64,000 nucleotides of DNA from positions 12,671,213 through 12,735,212 of the forward strand of contig NC_092574.1 of assembly GCF_037975245.1 (NCBI RefSeq), given 5' to 3'. Made by a program: the position numbers and the translations under genes. The DNA comes from Apostichopus japonicus. Taxonomy: Eukaryota > Echinodermata > Holothuroidea > Aspidochirotida > Stichopodidae. Positions 1 through 11,510 of this stretch are shown here, in pieces; within the stretch, counting starts at the first letter, position 1; each line of letters starts with the position of its first letter. The notes under the pieces were generated by a model that was given only the letters and a program-made list of their open reading frames with translations, had not been told where the DNA came from and did not search any database.

Positions 1-164
1 CGGCGTACACATAAATCTGGACCACAAAAAAACGTACCAACCATGGAGGGTCGTGTGAACACACAATTGGTATATATGTATAAAGTTCTGTGCGCGTGAC
101 GTGTATGACAAGCCAAATGCCCCTTCGGCGGCACTCATCTCTGGTACTCCTTGAATGTGTATTC

Positions 165-460
165 CAAGGGCGTAGGAGCCGGGGGGCTGGGGGCGCCAGC
201 CCTCCCCCAGTGAAAAATATGAGGGGGCGGAAGTATCATTCCGCCCCCCCCCCCGCTTCGCAAGTCAGAAAACCCCTTTTTCATTTCTCAATTAATGATT
301 AAGTGTGAAGAGTGCTATATTGCAACAAATTGCATCTGAGGCCACCTGGAAATGCAAAAAGTTTCCAAAGGGGAGGGGGTGTCCCCTCCCCTTAGACCCC
401 TCCCCCAGGCCGGCCATCAGTCTTCAGTCCCCCACTCAAATGTACCTTCCTACGCCACTG
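165..460. mobile_element. hAT-like MITE, family 1, copy 1
   Basis: The element begins CAAGGGCGTAGGA and ends TCCTACGCCACTG, so its ends are imperfect inverted repeats around GGCGTAGGA. It is flanked by a perfect 8-bp duplication, GTGTATTC, at 157-164 and 461-468. It has no transposase ORF. The 8-bp target site and CA-start ends fit a non-autonomous hAT-type element; the superfamily is inferred. The interior is G-rich at one side and C-rich at the other. Other copies lie at 3923-4277 and 10207-10548. Confidence 0.8.
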
Positions 461-470
461 GTGTATTCGA

Positions 471-2905
471 TAAACATCTAATGTCATAATCTCATAACTA
501 CCAATTCCTGGTGATGCTATCCGAACAACGAAATCTAGCTAAGTTCATTGTTTTCAATGTTAACCACAATTTCAAATAAAAAATCCTTTTGGGGGTATTT
601 GTGGGACGCATGTAGCTTATCACGACTGTACACAATGCATACCGCTTATTTGGCAGGCATCGCACCACCATCCTTCCCTTTGCAACCTAAGCCATCAGCT
701 AACATATGTTGGACATGTTAGTTGAAAACTTTTACTTATGCTCTAGCAGTCTAGCAGCCTTGGAAAGTGACGAATATAGTGTGTAAGTCAATGGGAGAAA
801 TTAATGGTGGTGCGACACATGCAAGTAAAAAAGCGCGCATCATGATGGGCGTAACCGCTGCACGCAATCTATTACTCCTCTGGCAGTAGATGTTCGAAAA
901 GTAGCTAGGGTCTATGTATATCATTTTTTTTCCTGAAACAGAGAGTGAATCTAAATACTACTATTATCCAAGGCTAAATAGTAATTATTCTCAATGTTAC
1001 CGTATAATTAACGAGTCTTTAGACTCGTTATACATGTTATAATGGCGTTATGTTGTCTACGGAACTCTTATCATTGCGAACTGGCAAGGGTTAAACAATA
1101 TGTCAGTATCACCTGGGAGTATGTCACACATCTAATTTAAGATGACATTCAATGAGTACTATACATAAGAGTTGAGAGTTGAAAGGGAGCACGTACGTCA
1201 CGTGACCCACCGTGGTTGGTGTATATGTTTTTTGCGCGTCTCCCCCATTGACGTAGAAGGTCCAGGTTAATGTGTACGGAGATCGCATCACATGACCATT
1301 CATTGTTGCTATATTTTCCTATTGTGGAGCACACAATTTGTGCTGTGGCGTGAGAGTTCCATACCATGTTAAATTCGATGATCATGACTTGTCTGTAGTG
1401 CGTTAATCTATAGTTAATTGCAAATTACGATTTTCAAATTTCTTACAAATTATCAATCGGTTAGAACAGTCTTTTACATCGTTTTTCATATTCATTTATC
1501 ACTCAGTTTGTGCGATACCTGATTAAGTTACCCATTAGGCCTTATAGAAATCGTCTTCACATTAAGTTCAAACACAGATTGGGTATACTTTGTACTTACC
1601 ATGGCACAGAATCAGGCACTGATCGGGGGGCTCGTGTGGGTACAAGGAGGTGTTCAACTTCTTTTAACCTCACACAAAGCACAACTTTGCCTAACCTTTT
1701 AGCTTAACGTTTAGCATATGAACCTCAATACTCACATGATAAACATTACATGGGTTTTAATTCATTCATTCGTTTATTGTTTGTTTTTGTTGTGTGTGTT
1801 TTTTTGTGGTTTTTTTGTCCTATACATAATGTTTCTCATAGGGGCCCATACCTATGTAAACACACATCGCATACTATATAGAAATCGATAAAGCGAATGA
1901 TTTGTTAAACAATGCACGTTTGCATCTCGAAACAAGTCACCGTTATTCCACGCTTCTCTATTATGACGCATGATCGACAGCATACGATTATAACACACAA
2001 GTTAAACTATGCCAAGCATTTACTTTACATGATGGTGTCCCAAATAGAGGTGTCCACACCCTTGTAATATAAACGCTTTCTTGTGACTATAAAGGGTAGC
2101 CTACGTTTGACGTCACGGACACCTATATTTTGCCATTGACAACAATTAAAGCTTTAATATTGCTGGACACTTAAAGTTCAGCATGCACGGTATATAGTGG
2201 TGACGGGAACGCTCCCGACATATCTCACTTGTATTCAATCACACACACACACACTCTGTATTTATCGTGGTTTGATTCATTTCCCATGAGAGTTAAATAT
2301 AAGTATTATTTGCTCCGCTTTATTAGTCTTAAAACAAGACGTTATATTTTGATATGTTTCGTTTATGATTGGCATATATTTCCGCATTTTTTTTTTCTTG
2401 TTTACAAAACGTTCCATGTCCAACTTAATTCCGTACATAGGCCTAACTCCTTTATAAGCCTATATAAGGCTGTTATATAGCTAAACAACGAGTACACGTT
2501 ATTCCATTGCCTACCAAGTAAATTATTGTGAATATCAAGTGAATTATTCTTTAGAAAAATGTTAATGTTCATATCATAGATACGCATAACTACAACAACA
2601 AAAATAAACATTAGGACCTATCTCAAACAGAAGTACTATATGCTATATGAGAATTGCTTAATTCACCCCCCTTCCCCTTCTGTTTGTGTGAAAGGTCCCA
2701 AAATGTCCCCAAAACTAGTGTCATTTAGAACATTCCATATACCCTGACCCTCAACAAATGTCCTTTTGATGTAATTCCGGTTCTTCAGTTAACGTCATAG
2801 TCCTTGCTTACAAATATTGCAGATGAGAGAATTTTCAATGTAGCAACACATCTATAGACAACGGCATTTCGAGGTTTGGTTGAGTTCGGTCATATCCATT
2901 CTGTC
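471..2905. other. Non-coding stretch
   Basis: I see no supported gene. The longest ORFs are under 85 codons with no recognisable composition. The only structure noted is a short inverted repeat at about 2040-2135, with AGGTGTCC near one end and GGACACCT near the other, which could be a small foldback element. There is a short (CA)n run near 2240. Confidence 0.6.
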
Positions 2906-3192
2906 CAAGGGGGGGGCGAAGGGGGCAGCCGCCCCCCCCCCCCTTGAGCATATTTAAAAAAAAAATAATAATGTTTCTATTTTATCGCTAGTATTTTCAA
3001 AAGAGAAAATGCTAAGATGCAACTTAAAAGGCCTGGGAAGTGCCATTTCCAGCGATCTGGGAGGCATTTTCAGCCAAAATTTTTCTTGTACGCTTCGCGC
3101 TAATCGATCATGGTAGCGCTACGCTTAGATAGTTTGCAATGCCGAATCTACAGTTTCGCCCCTCCCATGGCAAATTCCTGGCTACGCGCCTG
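2906..3192. mobile_element. hAT-like MITE, family 2, copy 1
   Basis: The element runs from CAAGGGGG to GCTACGCGCCTG and is flanked by an 8-bp duplication with one mismatch, ATTCTGTC at 2898-2905 and GTTCTGTC at 3193-3200. The interior, including TAGCGCTACGCTTAGATAG and a GGGAAGTGCCATTTCC-like stretch, recurs inverted at 21681-21976 and partly at 14566-14852 and 20596-20780. No coding capacity is visible, so it is non-autonomous. Confidence 0.75.
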
Positions 3193-3922
3193 GTTCTGTC
3201 CGTATGGCATATTATATATGTCAACAATGTGTGTGATAAATGAAGTTGACTGTTCTTGGGTATGCAGGAGCATCACTAAAGGGTTCGCCGGACGACTAGG
3301 GTTCTAACATTTTTCCAGACAAAATATCTGTTCGTCCCGACAAACAAGTTTCAAATTTCGAACTCCATAAACCATAGCATATAAGCAGTGGCTTGTAGAG
3401 CATGATGTTGTATGCCAAATCAGAAATCCACTGTTGCCCACACAGTTAATTTAGTAGCCATTGGATGGACAAAAGAAATTGGAACTGCCCAACTGCAGCA
3501 GGGGTATTCTTATTTACATCCCTTGTATATTAACTAAATTCAAACTTATTAATATATAATAACATAACTTATATCTGCATGACATTGTTCGTAGTTTGTC
3601 AAAAGGTTCTAACCTATAGGCCTATAGCCTACTTTACAACCTGTATATTAGTGGCATAATCCTATAATTTGTTACTAATAGGCCGATTAGGTTTCTCAAT
3701 TTAAAAAAAAAAATTGCGGCAATCACACACTATTCCACATTAACCGGTTGTATATACCAGTTATATACTCCCCCACCCTAGCCCTCTCTATCGACTCATA
3801 TATAGGCCTACCGTATCGTACTTGCTATAAATATTAATCCTATAGACCCTATCGAAGCTATCGATCATGCTATAGTGTTTAAGTCTATATTCTATTTGAG
3901 GAACTTGAATTAATGTTTACTA

Positions 3923-4277
3923 CAGTGGCGTAGGAAGGTACTTTTGAGTGGGGGGCTGAAGACTGATGGCCGGCCTGGGGAGGGGTCTAAGGGGAGGGGG
4001 CCCTTTGGAATTATTTGCATTTCCAGGTGGCCTCAGATGCAATTTGGTGCAATATAACACACTTCAACACCCACTCCATTTTGTAAACTTAATTTTGTAT
4101 TTTCACCTGGCCTTAGATGCAATTTGGTGCTCCAAATGAGATTTTTTTTTCTCATTTGGAAATGAAAAAGGGGTTTTCTGACTTGAGGAGCGGGGGGCGG
4201 AATGATACTTCCGCCCCTCCACATTTTTCACTGGGGGCTGGAGCCCCCCAGCCCCCCCCCCCGTTCCTACGCCCTTG
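3923..4277. mobile_element. hAT-like MITE, family 1, copy 2 (inverted)
   Basis: This copy starts CAGTGGCGTAGGAAGG and ends CCTACGCCCTTG, the opposite orientation to the copy at 165-460. It is flanked by a perfect 8-bp duplication GTTTACTA at 3915-3922 and 4278-4285, the strongest evidence for the family boundaries. It carries an internal stretch, ending in AAATGAGA around 4130-4165, that is missing from the first copy but present in the third. Confidence 0.85.
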
Positions 4278-4285
4278 GTTTACTA

Positions 4286-5587
4286 TTTCTGACAGAGATT
4301 CAAACTAGACATGACCATCGTCTGTAATCAGAATGCAAGATGCAATGAGGTTTCGAAGACTTCATTGAACTAGACTTCTGCTTGTTAACCAGAAATAGCC
4401 GTTTACAATCTAAATGGACCGAACCACTATTTTGATACACAAGCACACTATGGCGTGATAAACACAGGTCAGTCTACTACTGTACGTGGCAGTACACACC
4501 TCCACCAAAACAATAGAGGTATTACACTCAATGTGATGCATCCACACACCAAGTATGAGACGTATCCACGATTCCCATCGTTAGATATCATGTCAAATGG
4601 TTTTCAGAGTTTTGACCTCTGGTGACCTCAAATGATATTTGACCTCACAAGCAACAGGATTCATGTACTCAATGTGGCAATTCCATATACCATGTATGAA
4701 AAGTATCCATGATTTTTACCACGATAAATCATGTTTTAAAGGTTGTCAGGCCTCGAAACTAGGTTATTTTAAAAGTACTCGCTATCTGGCGACCGTGACT
4801 AAAAATCTACTCGCCAAGACGTAAAATTCACTCACTGATCGCTGTTTAAGTTTCCATAGTACAGATCTACAACATCAATATACTTTCGGATATGAACAAA
4901 GGTTAGGCACTTATTCAGATACATTGTGCTACGTAATTGCACATTGGAAAAGTGTGTTTTTGTGCAGTATAAAATTTAACTTTTTTTCCACCAAAGGTAA
5001 GTGATGAACAGAGTAAAACATGTCGCAGAATCAAAAATAAGCATCTATGCCTACTGTAGTGTTTCAGACAATTAGACATAACACATCTGCAAAAAATACC
5101 TACGAAGATAGCTTGGCTTCTGTTACATTAGGGCTCCTCTAGAACAAGGCATATACAGTAGCTAGGTGTGCGCGAGTCTTAAGACCATAAAGTACCTCAC
5201 TGCCTCTTTGAACCGCTACTCGATTAGTGCGACTTCGTACATTTTCCCAATTATTTATCATTTCTTTTAGCTGCTAATTGGTGCTCGATAAAATATCGCC
5301 ATTACACCATTACACTGCCTAAATCAAAGCGATCTTTTACGCAATGAAAATCTATCGGTTGAAAGAGCATCTATTATTATACACTCGCAATTGGGTTGAG
5401 TGAAAATCTTTGCAAAACGCTATCAGCAATAACAGCAAACTTATCTCAAAACTCCTTCAATTGTTGTATATATATTTTGCGAATTATGACTGATATGCAT
5501 GTAGGAAATGCCTAGATAAATCATTTAGGAGCTGTTTGGCCACCATTAGTGTATTGGCATTCTGACACAAAACATTTTTTCCTTCAT

Positions 5588-5589
<2 letters not shown>
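4286..5589. other. Non-coding stretch with a dispersed TGACCT-type repeat fragment
   Basis: No gene is supported. At about 4560-4740 there is a diverged copy of the repeat family seen at 38.1-39.2 kb and 49.4-49.6 kb, recognisable from TTTGACCTC half-sites, TGTACTCAATGTGG and the following CATGTATGA-type stretch. At about 4755-4825 lies a separate short repeat (AAAAGTACTCGCTATCTGG...) that recurs inverted near 36715-36800. Confidence 0.55.

Positions 5590-5626
<37 letters not shown>
5590..5626. repeat. (TA)n microsatellite
   Basis: An uninterrupted TA run directly abuts the tRNA-like repeat that follows. The short ORF read through it is an artefact of the repeat. Confidence 0.95.
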
Positions 5627-5628
<2 letters not shown>

Positions 5629-5700
5629 GGGATTCGAACCCGGCCTCCCGCTCTGTACGCGAACACCCTAACCACTAGGCTATGGAGTTGATTGTATGTC
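5627..5700 (-). repeat. tRNA-like sequence (SINE or tRNA pseudogene), minus strand
   Basis: On the minus strand it contains an A-box-like TAGCCTAGTGGTTAGG and a perfect B box GGTTCGAATCC within a T-arm hairpin CCGGG/CCCGG, plus a CGC...GCGGG anticodon-arm-like segment. It therefore resembles a Pol III tRNA promoter and fold. The 5' flank, read as plus-strand sequence to about 5905, is shared with 13690-13925, so this is part of a dispersed repeat and not a single-copy tRNA gene. I could not settle an anticodon. Confidence 0.6.
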
Positions 5701-5907
5701 CAGAGGTGCGAAACCGGTAAGGAAGGCCGTAATTCCGAAGGCGTTTGTCACCTGTATCGAACAATACCAGTTCCGTTTTTGGTGACGTATTTTGCCTTAC
5801 TCTAGAGATCAAACATGATGCTAACCAACTCGAAATCATTTGTGATTCCTAAAGTCGGATCTCGAAAGAGATACTTTGAACAGACTAGTTAATGAAATGG
5901 AGGTAGA
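5701..5907. repeat. Dispersed repeat body linked to the tRNA-like unit
   Basis: The segment containing GTGACGTATTTTGCC, CTCTAGAGATCAAA and CTCGAAAGAGATA is nearly identical to about 13690-13925. A diverged copy lies in the intron of each duplicated gene, at about 29168-29330 and 33645-33805. The tRNA-like portion sits at the end next to the TA tract, which is unusual for a classic SINE. Confidence 0.7.
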
Positions 5908-5910
5908 CGT

Positions 5911-5939
5911 GTATATATATATATTTACATATATCTATC

Positions 5940-5990
<51 letters not shown>

Positions 5991-6012
5991 TACAGTACAG
6001 TACAGTACAGTA
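5911..6012. repeat. (TA)n followed by (TACAG)n microsatellite
   Basis: An interrupted TA tract runs to about 5987, followed by about five TACAG units. The ORF read across it is not a gene. Confidence 0.95.
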
Positions 6013-6920
6013 TAGTACATTATTTCCTGGTCCGGTTACTTCCTGCAATGGGTTAACAAAACATGCAAGGTTTTCATAGCTTATCGCAGCTATTAAATGG
6101 AAACTTTAAGATACACCATGAAAATAGATTGAAGAATATGTGAGAGAATCATCAGTCTTTTTTTTATCATCATCAAACATTTACTTTTGCCATAAATTTA
6201 GTTTGATATGGTACGCCTGCTAAACAGCATTGCTATTAGTACTGTACATGCTTTATTTCCGTGCCGTATTTATTTTATTCATTTATTATTTTATGTGTGT
6301 TTGGGTAAAAATACCATACGTTCAACAATTAAATTAGCTGGACTAATTAGCCTAACACATAACTCATTATAGGTGAGTTCTTCGGATGCAACACAAGACT
6401 CATTGGGAAAGACTATTATGGCTTCAAATGACATGTATACAACGCTCAAAAAAATCGGCCAAAGTCGAATGACATCCACATGGGTGCTCTGTTTGTGACT
6501 TGAGGTTAAAAGAAACTATATTTTGTTTTTGAGTTATTACAACTTATAAAACGATGGAGAAGCATAAACATTTTAGCCTGTACTGATGAGCTGATGCTCT
6601 TCAAGAGATTAATTTTCAAGTTCAAGATCATACTAGTTCTGTCTTTACACATTGGAGACAGTTCTTGGGGACATTGAAAGTGTAGTGCAGCGTCCATACC
6701 TTGTAAGTGGCACATGATGCATAATGAGATATAGCTCATATCTATAAGAATATACATTTACATGTGTTATAGCAGTGTGCACTATAACATGATGTATAAA
6801 AAAACAATATGATATTAGGTATGGCTTTCCTCGGTAGTAGAAAATTGAGTTGGAGTAATAAGTGTTGGGTTTCAGATTAATTTAGTTCTAAATCGTTGAA
6901 TATTCATGTTGGTGCCTTAC
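6013..6920. other. Non-coding stretch (intron of the next exon if that gene is real)
   Basis: I recognise no exon or repeat. If the minus-strand exon at 6921-7097 is genuine, this is the start of its first intron, and the downstream exons are either here and unrecognised or beyond the repeats. Confidence 0.4.
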
Positions 6921-7097
6921 CGTGTAAATTAGATTAGGTCCTGCGATCGTAATTGGCGATGTCCTACGCACGACCAAGGAAGATCCTCTGTATGGTATCT
7001 GACATTCAGCCAAATTTGCACAAAACAGGACTAAAATGATACAAGACAGTATTCTAAGATACCAGCGTCCATCACTGGGGAAGATCCCCGCCGCCAT
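6921..7097 (-). CDS. Candidate first coding exon with a signal peptide
   Basis: The minus strand reads 59 codons from an ATG at 7097 to a strong splice donor, ACG|GTAAGG, with the GT at 6919-6920, ending in phase 0. The peptide starts with a short polar region containing arginine. A hydrophobic core follows (ILSCIILVLFCANLAEC, about residues 16-32), then a polar stretch ending GPNLIYT. This is the layout of a secretory signal peptide with a cleavage site near the A-E-C. I do not recognise the protein and found no second exon within the window, so this is either the 5' end of a gene whose remainder I cannot see or a chance ORF with a good donor. The frame stays open for 11 more codons past the donor. 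Confidence 0.4.
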
Positions 7098-7937
7098 ATT
7101 TCCTGCTATTTTAGCTGGACTCCTGAATCCGTTACGAGTATTGGATCACGTTAAAAGATGACCAGTGGTATAGCATGGGACGGGCGTTCAGCATGAGCCC
7201 TTGCGTTAAAGTAAACGCCCTAGTTGATTTCTGTAGTTCTCTTTATGAATTACCTTGGGTCGTTACGGTTTGCTGCACTTGTTCTTTAGTTATATCACAC
7301 CAACTCAGCTTTCTTATAACTATTTCATTTACCGACAATCATAAAGGTTCTTTGTCACCTGTGAACTATTGGTTAAAAAGGGAATCACGTCAGCATTTGA
7401 AAGAGGTCATCTATTTGGTTGGTTGCACCCAGACGAGAATCATCATATTGAACCAAGGGAAATGATGACTTTCACCTTAATAAAGCACAAGTCACCTAGA
7501 AATATATACATAATATACAGATTGTGTGTGTATCAGAGTTAAGAGTTGACGCTTATTTACGACATTTGATGTCGGTAATTTCTAACGTAAAGTTTGATGA
7601 GGTACCGTACTATTCAGTCAAGGTCAATCTAGCTCACCCAACATGAGGGGGGGGGGGGGGGGGGTGGTGGGTGGTTACCTTTCAGAACAGGCGAATATTC
7701 CATCATTGTGTTCTCTTATTCAGATATTTCTAATATAACTGAAATTAGGAAATTGCTACAAGAAAGTAACGCATGATAATACGGAAATACACGGCAAATT
7801 ATACGCAAGCTTAGGCAAAGTGAGTAGCTATCTAAACAAAATTATGCACTTGTTCATAGTGCAAATTTCCACAAACTAAGTTGGTCTTTAGTTATGATCT
7901 TGGATCGGATATGAGCACAACTTTCAAAATGGTTGTG
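7098..7937. other. Non-coding stretch
   Basis: It contains a plus-strand 96-codon ORF (7175-7465) with no recognisable domain or splice support, and a G homopolymer run at about 7647-7664. Otherwise I see nothing. Confidence 0.5.
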
Positions 7938-8192
7938 TTAAAGGTATGCTGTATTGGCCCCAAATATGCTAGATATTCAAATATGGTCCCCTTTGGTCAC
8001 AATGTTTAAACTGTTTTTATTACGAACTTCGAGGAAATTGTCCTCACTGGGACATTCCGTCATCTTGTGTGTTCCTTAAAAATCTCTGAGAGGAAATTTG
8101 GGGAGAAAAGACTTCCAGGAAAGTACTTTTTGAAAACTTCTAGCAATTATAGCGTACTATAATTTGGGGCCTATGATACTGAAATCCTTTAA
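7938..8192. mobile_element. Short inverted-repeat element (MITE-like)
   Basis: The ends TTAAAGG...GTATTGGCCCCAAA and TTTGGGGCC...GATACTGAAATCCTTTAA are inverted relatives of each other over roughly 28 bp. A diverged relative with the same end pattern lies at about 39654-39902. No coding capacity is seen. TTAA at each end may be the target duplication. Confidence 0.55.
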
Positions 8193-9231
8193 GCTAATAA
8201 AATATACCATTAAATATGTGTCTATAGTTATTCTTATGCATGCACACTTCATAATTCAACTGTTGAAGAAAAACTTGTTTGTACTTCCGCATCTGTGACA
8301 TCACACTTGTTTGTTTCAAGTCCACTTTGGTACACCAACAAAAAACGGTGTGAAATTATCATATTTTAAAGTAAAGAAATACAGGAATTGCATATAAAAT
8401 GATACTTTAACATTTCCAAGAGGATACTTATAGATTAGCTATTTCCTCTTTTAAGTTAGTTAACCTCTGGTCTATCCGCATATGATTTGTACAGTTGTTA
8501 ATGTTGTTAATATCCTATGTTGTTAATATCTTATGTTGTTAATATCCTATGTTGTTAATATCCTATGTTGTTGATATCCTATGTTGTAAATATCATATCA
8601 TATTCACAACTTCTGTCATCAGATAAAAACCGATCGCAGCACATTGTATTCGATTTTTGTTTACATTCGCACCATAGCACCGTTTGCTAATACGTATATG
8701 ACCATTACATCTTACACGAGGTTTGTGAGTTTTTAATATCTTTCACTGACAGGATTCTAGTTTTTTTGCTTTTCTTGAAAATTGTCTTTTTTAATTTAAA
8801 TTTCCTTACATTATATGCATAACTATGGTTACTATAAATAAACAAATATTTCAGTTTCTTTTGACGACGAGTTTGAAATCATATGTGGGAGTAGTCTACT
8901 TTTGACGCCTTAAAAGTAAACGTCAACTAAAATTACAGAATACAACAACCGAAGTAGAAGGGCACTAAAACGGCCAAGCTTGTATGCCGACACAATTAGT
9001 CATACCTTGAGAAACACTAAGTATACACAAAAGCATGCAAACCCACTTAACTCGTGATATGGTTTTAGAGTATACAGTGGTGCTGTAAAGTTGCCAAAAC
9101 AAAAAACTGTTATTAACTCTGACACGAACATTTAATCCATGATACGTATATTCGTGATATTCACAGGTGTGATGTGACCCACTCCCCCCCCCCCCCTTCC
9201 TTCGAACCTCAAAAAATAATACTATTATGGG
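8193..9231. other. Non-coding stretch with a short minisatellite
   Basis: At about 8505-8590 there are five copies of a 16-17 bp unit, ATCCTATGTTGTTAAT. No gene is supported elsewhere; the 133-codon minus-strand ORF at 8965-9366 lies partly in the 3' tail of the retroelement that follows. Confidence 0.6.
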
Positions 9232-9787
9232 TAAGTAAGTAAGTAAAACTTTATTTCTCCAAAAAGGAAATTCATGTGCTCGCACGTACAGCAATATAAG
9301 AAAGATAACAAAATAGAAAAATAGAAATATGTGTATAAATAATACAGTAAAGTGTACAACTATCACAAGTCAATGCAGTAAGATATTACTAAAAAGCTTC
9401 ATTGCACGGGGATGAAAGAATCTTGGCGCCTGTCAGTTTTGAGACACGGCAGTCTCAGCCTGCCAACGCCTATGTTTATTTGCCTATCATGAAGTAAACC
9501 ATGAAGAGGGTGGCTAGATATGGTAAAGAACCATCCAATATGGAGTGTAACTTGGACTGTATACGAGGCAATGGTAGATCGACTTGACCGAGGGCTGAGA
9601 CAACACAACCACTATTTCCGCTTTCTTTACAAAACAATTAATACGATTCTTTTCAGTTTTATTGACATTGCCATGCCAACAGATCAAATAGTAACGAAAA
9701 ACTCCAGTAAATGTACAATTATAGAAAATATCTAAAATTTCAGGACGAAAATTAAAATTTGACATTTTACGGAGACAGTATAATTAA

Positions 9788-9953
9788 GGGGTTAATCAAC
9801 GGTCTAGCGTGCGTTACTCACAGGATTAATGCACGATCGGGGGATAATGCAAGCGATGCACGAGGGCGGAGCCCGAGTACATCCAGCGATAGCATTAACA
9901 CCCGGACTGCATTAATCATGTGAGTAACGCACGCTAGACCGTTGATTAACCCC
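9788..9953. mobile_element. Foldback element with 46-bp inverted arms
   Basis: The left arm starts GGGGTTAATCAACGGTCTAG and the right arm is its reverse complement ending GACCGTTGATTAACCCC. Pairing extends about 46 bp to GATTAATGCA/TGCATTAATC with a few mismatches, around a GC-rich loop of about 70 bp. It lies inside the reverse transcriptase remnant. A partial relative of the arm, GCATTACTCACAGGATTAA, occurs at about 10062-10080, so the element may once have been longer. Confidence 0.8.
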
Positions 9954-10206
9954 GTTCATTCATACACTACCATTTGTGTGGGGGAAAAATCATAAAACAA
10001 AACATTTTTGGTTACATATAACCAAAGATTTATTAAAGTGATGCCCCGTAATTTTACCTTGCATTACTCACAGGATTAACCACGGTCAGCTGACCTGAAT
10101 AGACCAATAGGATTTAGGAATCTTTACTAAGTATGAATGAACTAGAGTTAATCCATCTTTCTAACTATTTTGCCAAAACATCAACATGCCCCCCCTCCCC
10201 CTCAAG

Positions 10207-10548
10207 CAAGGGCGTAGGAACCGGGGGCCTGGGGGCGCCAGCCCCCCCAGTGAAAAATATGGAGGGGCGGAAGTTTCATTCAGCCCCCCCCCCCCCCGCT
10301 TCGCAAGTCAGAAAACCCCTTTTTCATTTCCAAATGAGAAAAAATCTCATTTGGAGCACCAAATTGCATCTAAGGCCAGGTGAAAATGCAAAATTATTTA
10401 CAAAATAGAGTGGGTATTGAAGTGTGCTACATTGCACCAAATTGCATCTGAGGCCACCTGGAAATGCCAAAAAAATCCAAAGACCCCTCCCCCAGGCCGG
10501 CCATCAGTCTTCAGCTCCCCCACTCAAAAGTACCTTCCTACGCCACTG
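10207..10548. mobile_element. hAT-like MITE, family 1, copy 3
   Basis: It starts CAAGGGCGTAGGAACC and ends CTTCCTACGCCACTG, in the same orientation as the copy at 165-460. The flanking 8-mers CCCTCAAG and CCCTGATG match at six of eight positions, consistent with an aged target duplication. Insertion falls directly after the codons for KDKLTS of the minus-strand reverse transcriptase. Confidence 0.8.
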
Positions 10549-11510
10549 CCCTGATGTCAATTTGTCCTTCAATACTACCCCAAGATATTGATATGAATGA
10601 ACACTATCGACTACAGTCCCTTTGACAGTGACAGGTGCATGGAGGAGATAAGAAAATTTGCATCAAGATAATTTACCAAAGATTGTAACTGACTAAGATA
10701 GGTATTGTCATCATTACCATTAATAAAACCAACCATGTCAGTGCCATGAGCAAATTTCATGAGTGAGCACCCTTCTTCTGAAGAACTGACATCGTACGTA
10801 TATTAGAACAAATTATATCAGAACGGCAAGTTGGTCTAAGTTTTCCAAGTTGAGTTCTGTTTGTAAGCTTGTTCATGATCCAATGAATTAGGCTCGCCGA
10901 AACCTTCATATTGACAATTTTGTTCGACCAAAATATGAGACTGTATGGTATTGAAAACAGATGAAATATCGAAAAACATGACACGAGCATAATGCCATCG
11001 GTAATAATGCTCTAAAATATAGCCTTTCCAGGATTACGAGGACGGCGTCTTCACAACTATACGACTCGATTGGTGTGCGAACTGAATAGGATCAAAAATG
11101 ATGCAAGGAATGGTTTAAAATGAATATTCTAAAGGTACGTTCGCAGACTTTAACTGGTTTAGAAGTAAGGGCAACGGGTCGTTTAAACAGGATATTGAAC
11201 TAATTTTGGATATACGGGTATAATACCAGACTACTTCCATAAGTTAGTGATAGATTGAGTTGTAAAAGACTGATTGAAAATAAACGTAATAATATTTGCT
11301 AATTGAATTGCATATTGTTTTAAAACCCGTGGTGAAAGCTTATCTAGTCGAGCAACCTTTAATGAGTGAAGCCTAGATAAACGGCGACGAACCTCGCTTT
11401 CAGTAACCGTTATTATGTCACAATCATAATTTGAGACAGATGTTACAATTATTAGCACAATTATGGCCAGAATTAAAAACCCTGATCGAGCCGTGTAGAG
11501 CACAGCTCTT

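Larger units (their letters stand above)
9232..11510 (-). pseudogene. Decayed non-LTR retrotransposon, reverse transcriptase and 3' end, with nested insertions
   Basis: The minus strand carries successive reverse transcriptase pieces in broken frames. At 11231-11503 is the segment just N-terminal to the catalytic core (ESEVRRRLSRLHSLKVARLDKL..VLKQYA, ending NLWK). It is followed by RPVALTS near 11170, DPIQFAHQ near 11080, a FFDISSVFNTIQSHIL motif near 10930, and SYQYLGVVLKDKL near 10590. After interruption by two younger elements the protein resumes at 9514-9765 (FRPEIL..FY..ICWHGN). It closes at 9399-9608 with GRLRLPCLKTDRRQDSFIP, typical of the C-terminus of this family. The 3' tail has AATAAAG and a (TTAC)n run at 9232-9243. 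Stops and frameshifts show it is dead. The clade, Jockey/CR1/Rex-like, is inferred. Confidence 0.85.

Noticed and set aside
7175-7465. 96-codon plus-strand ORF
   Set aside because: No homology, no splice context and no compositional sign of coding.
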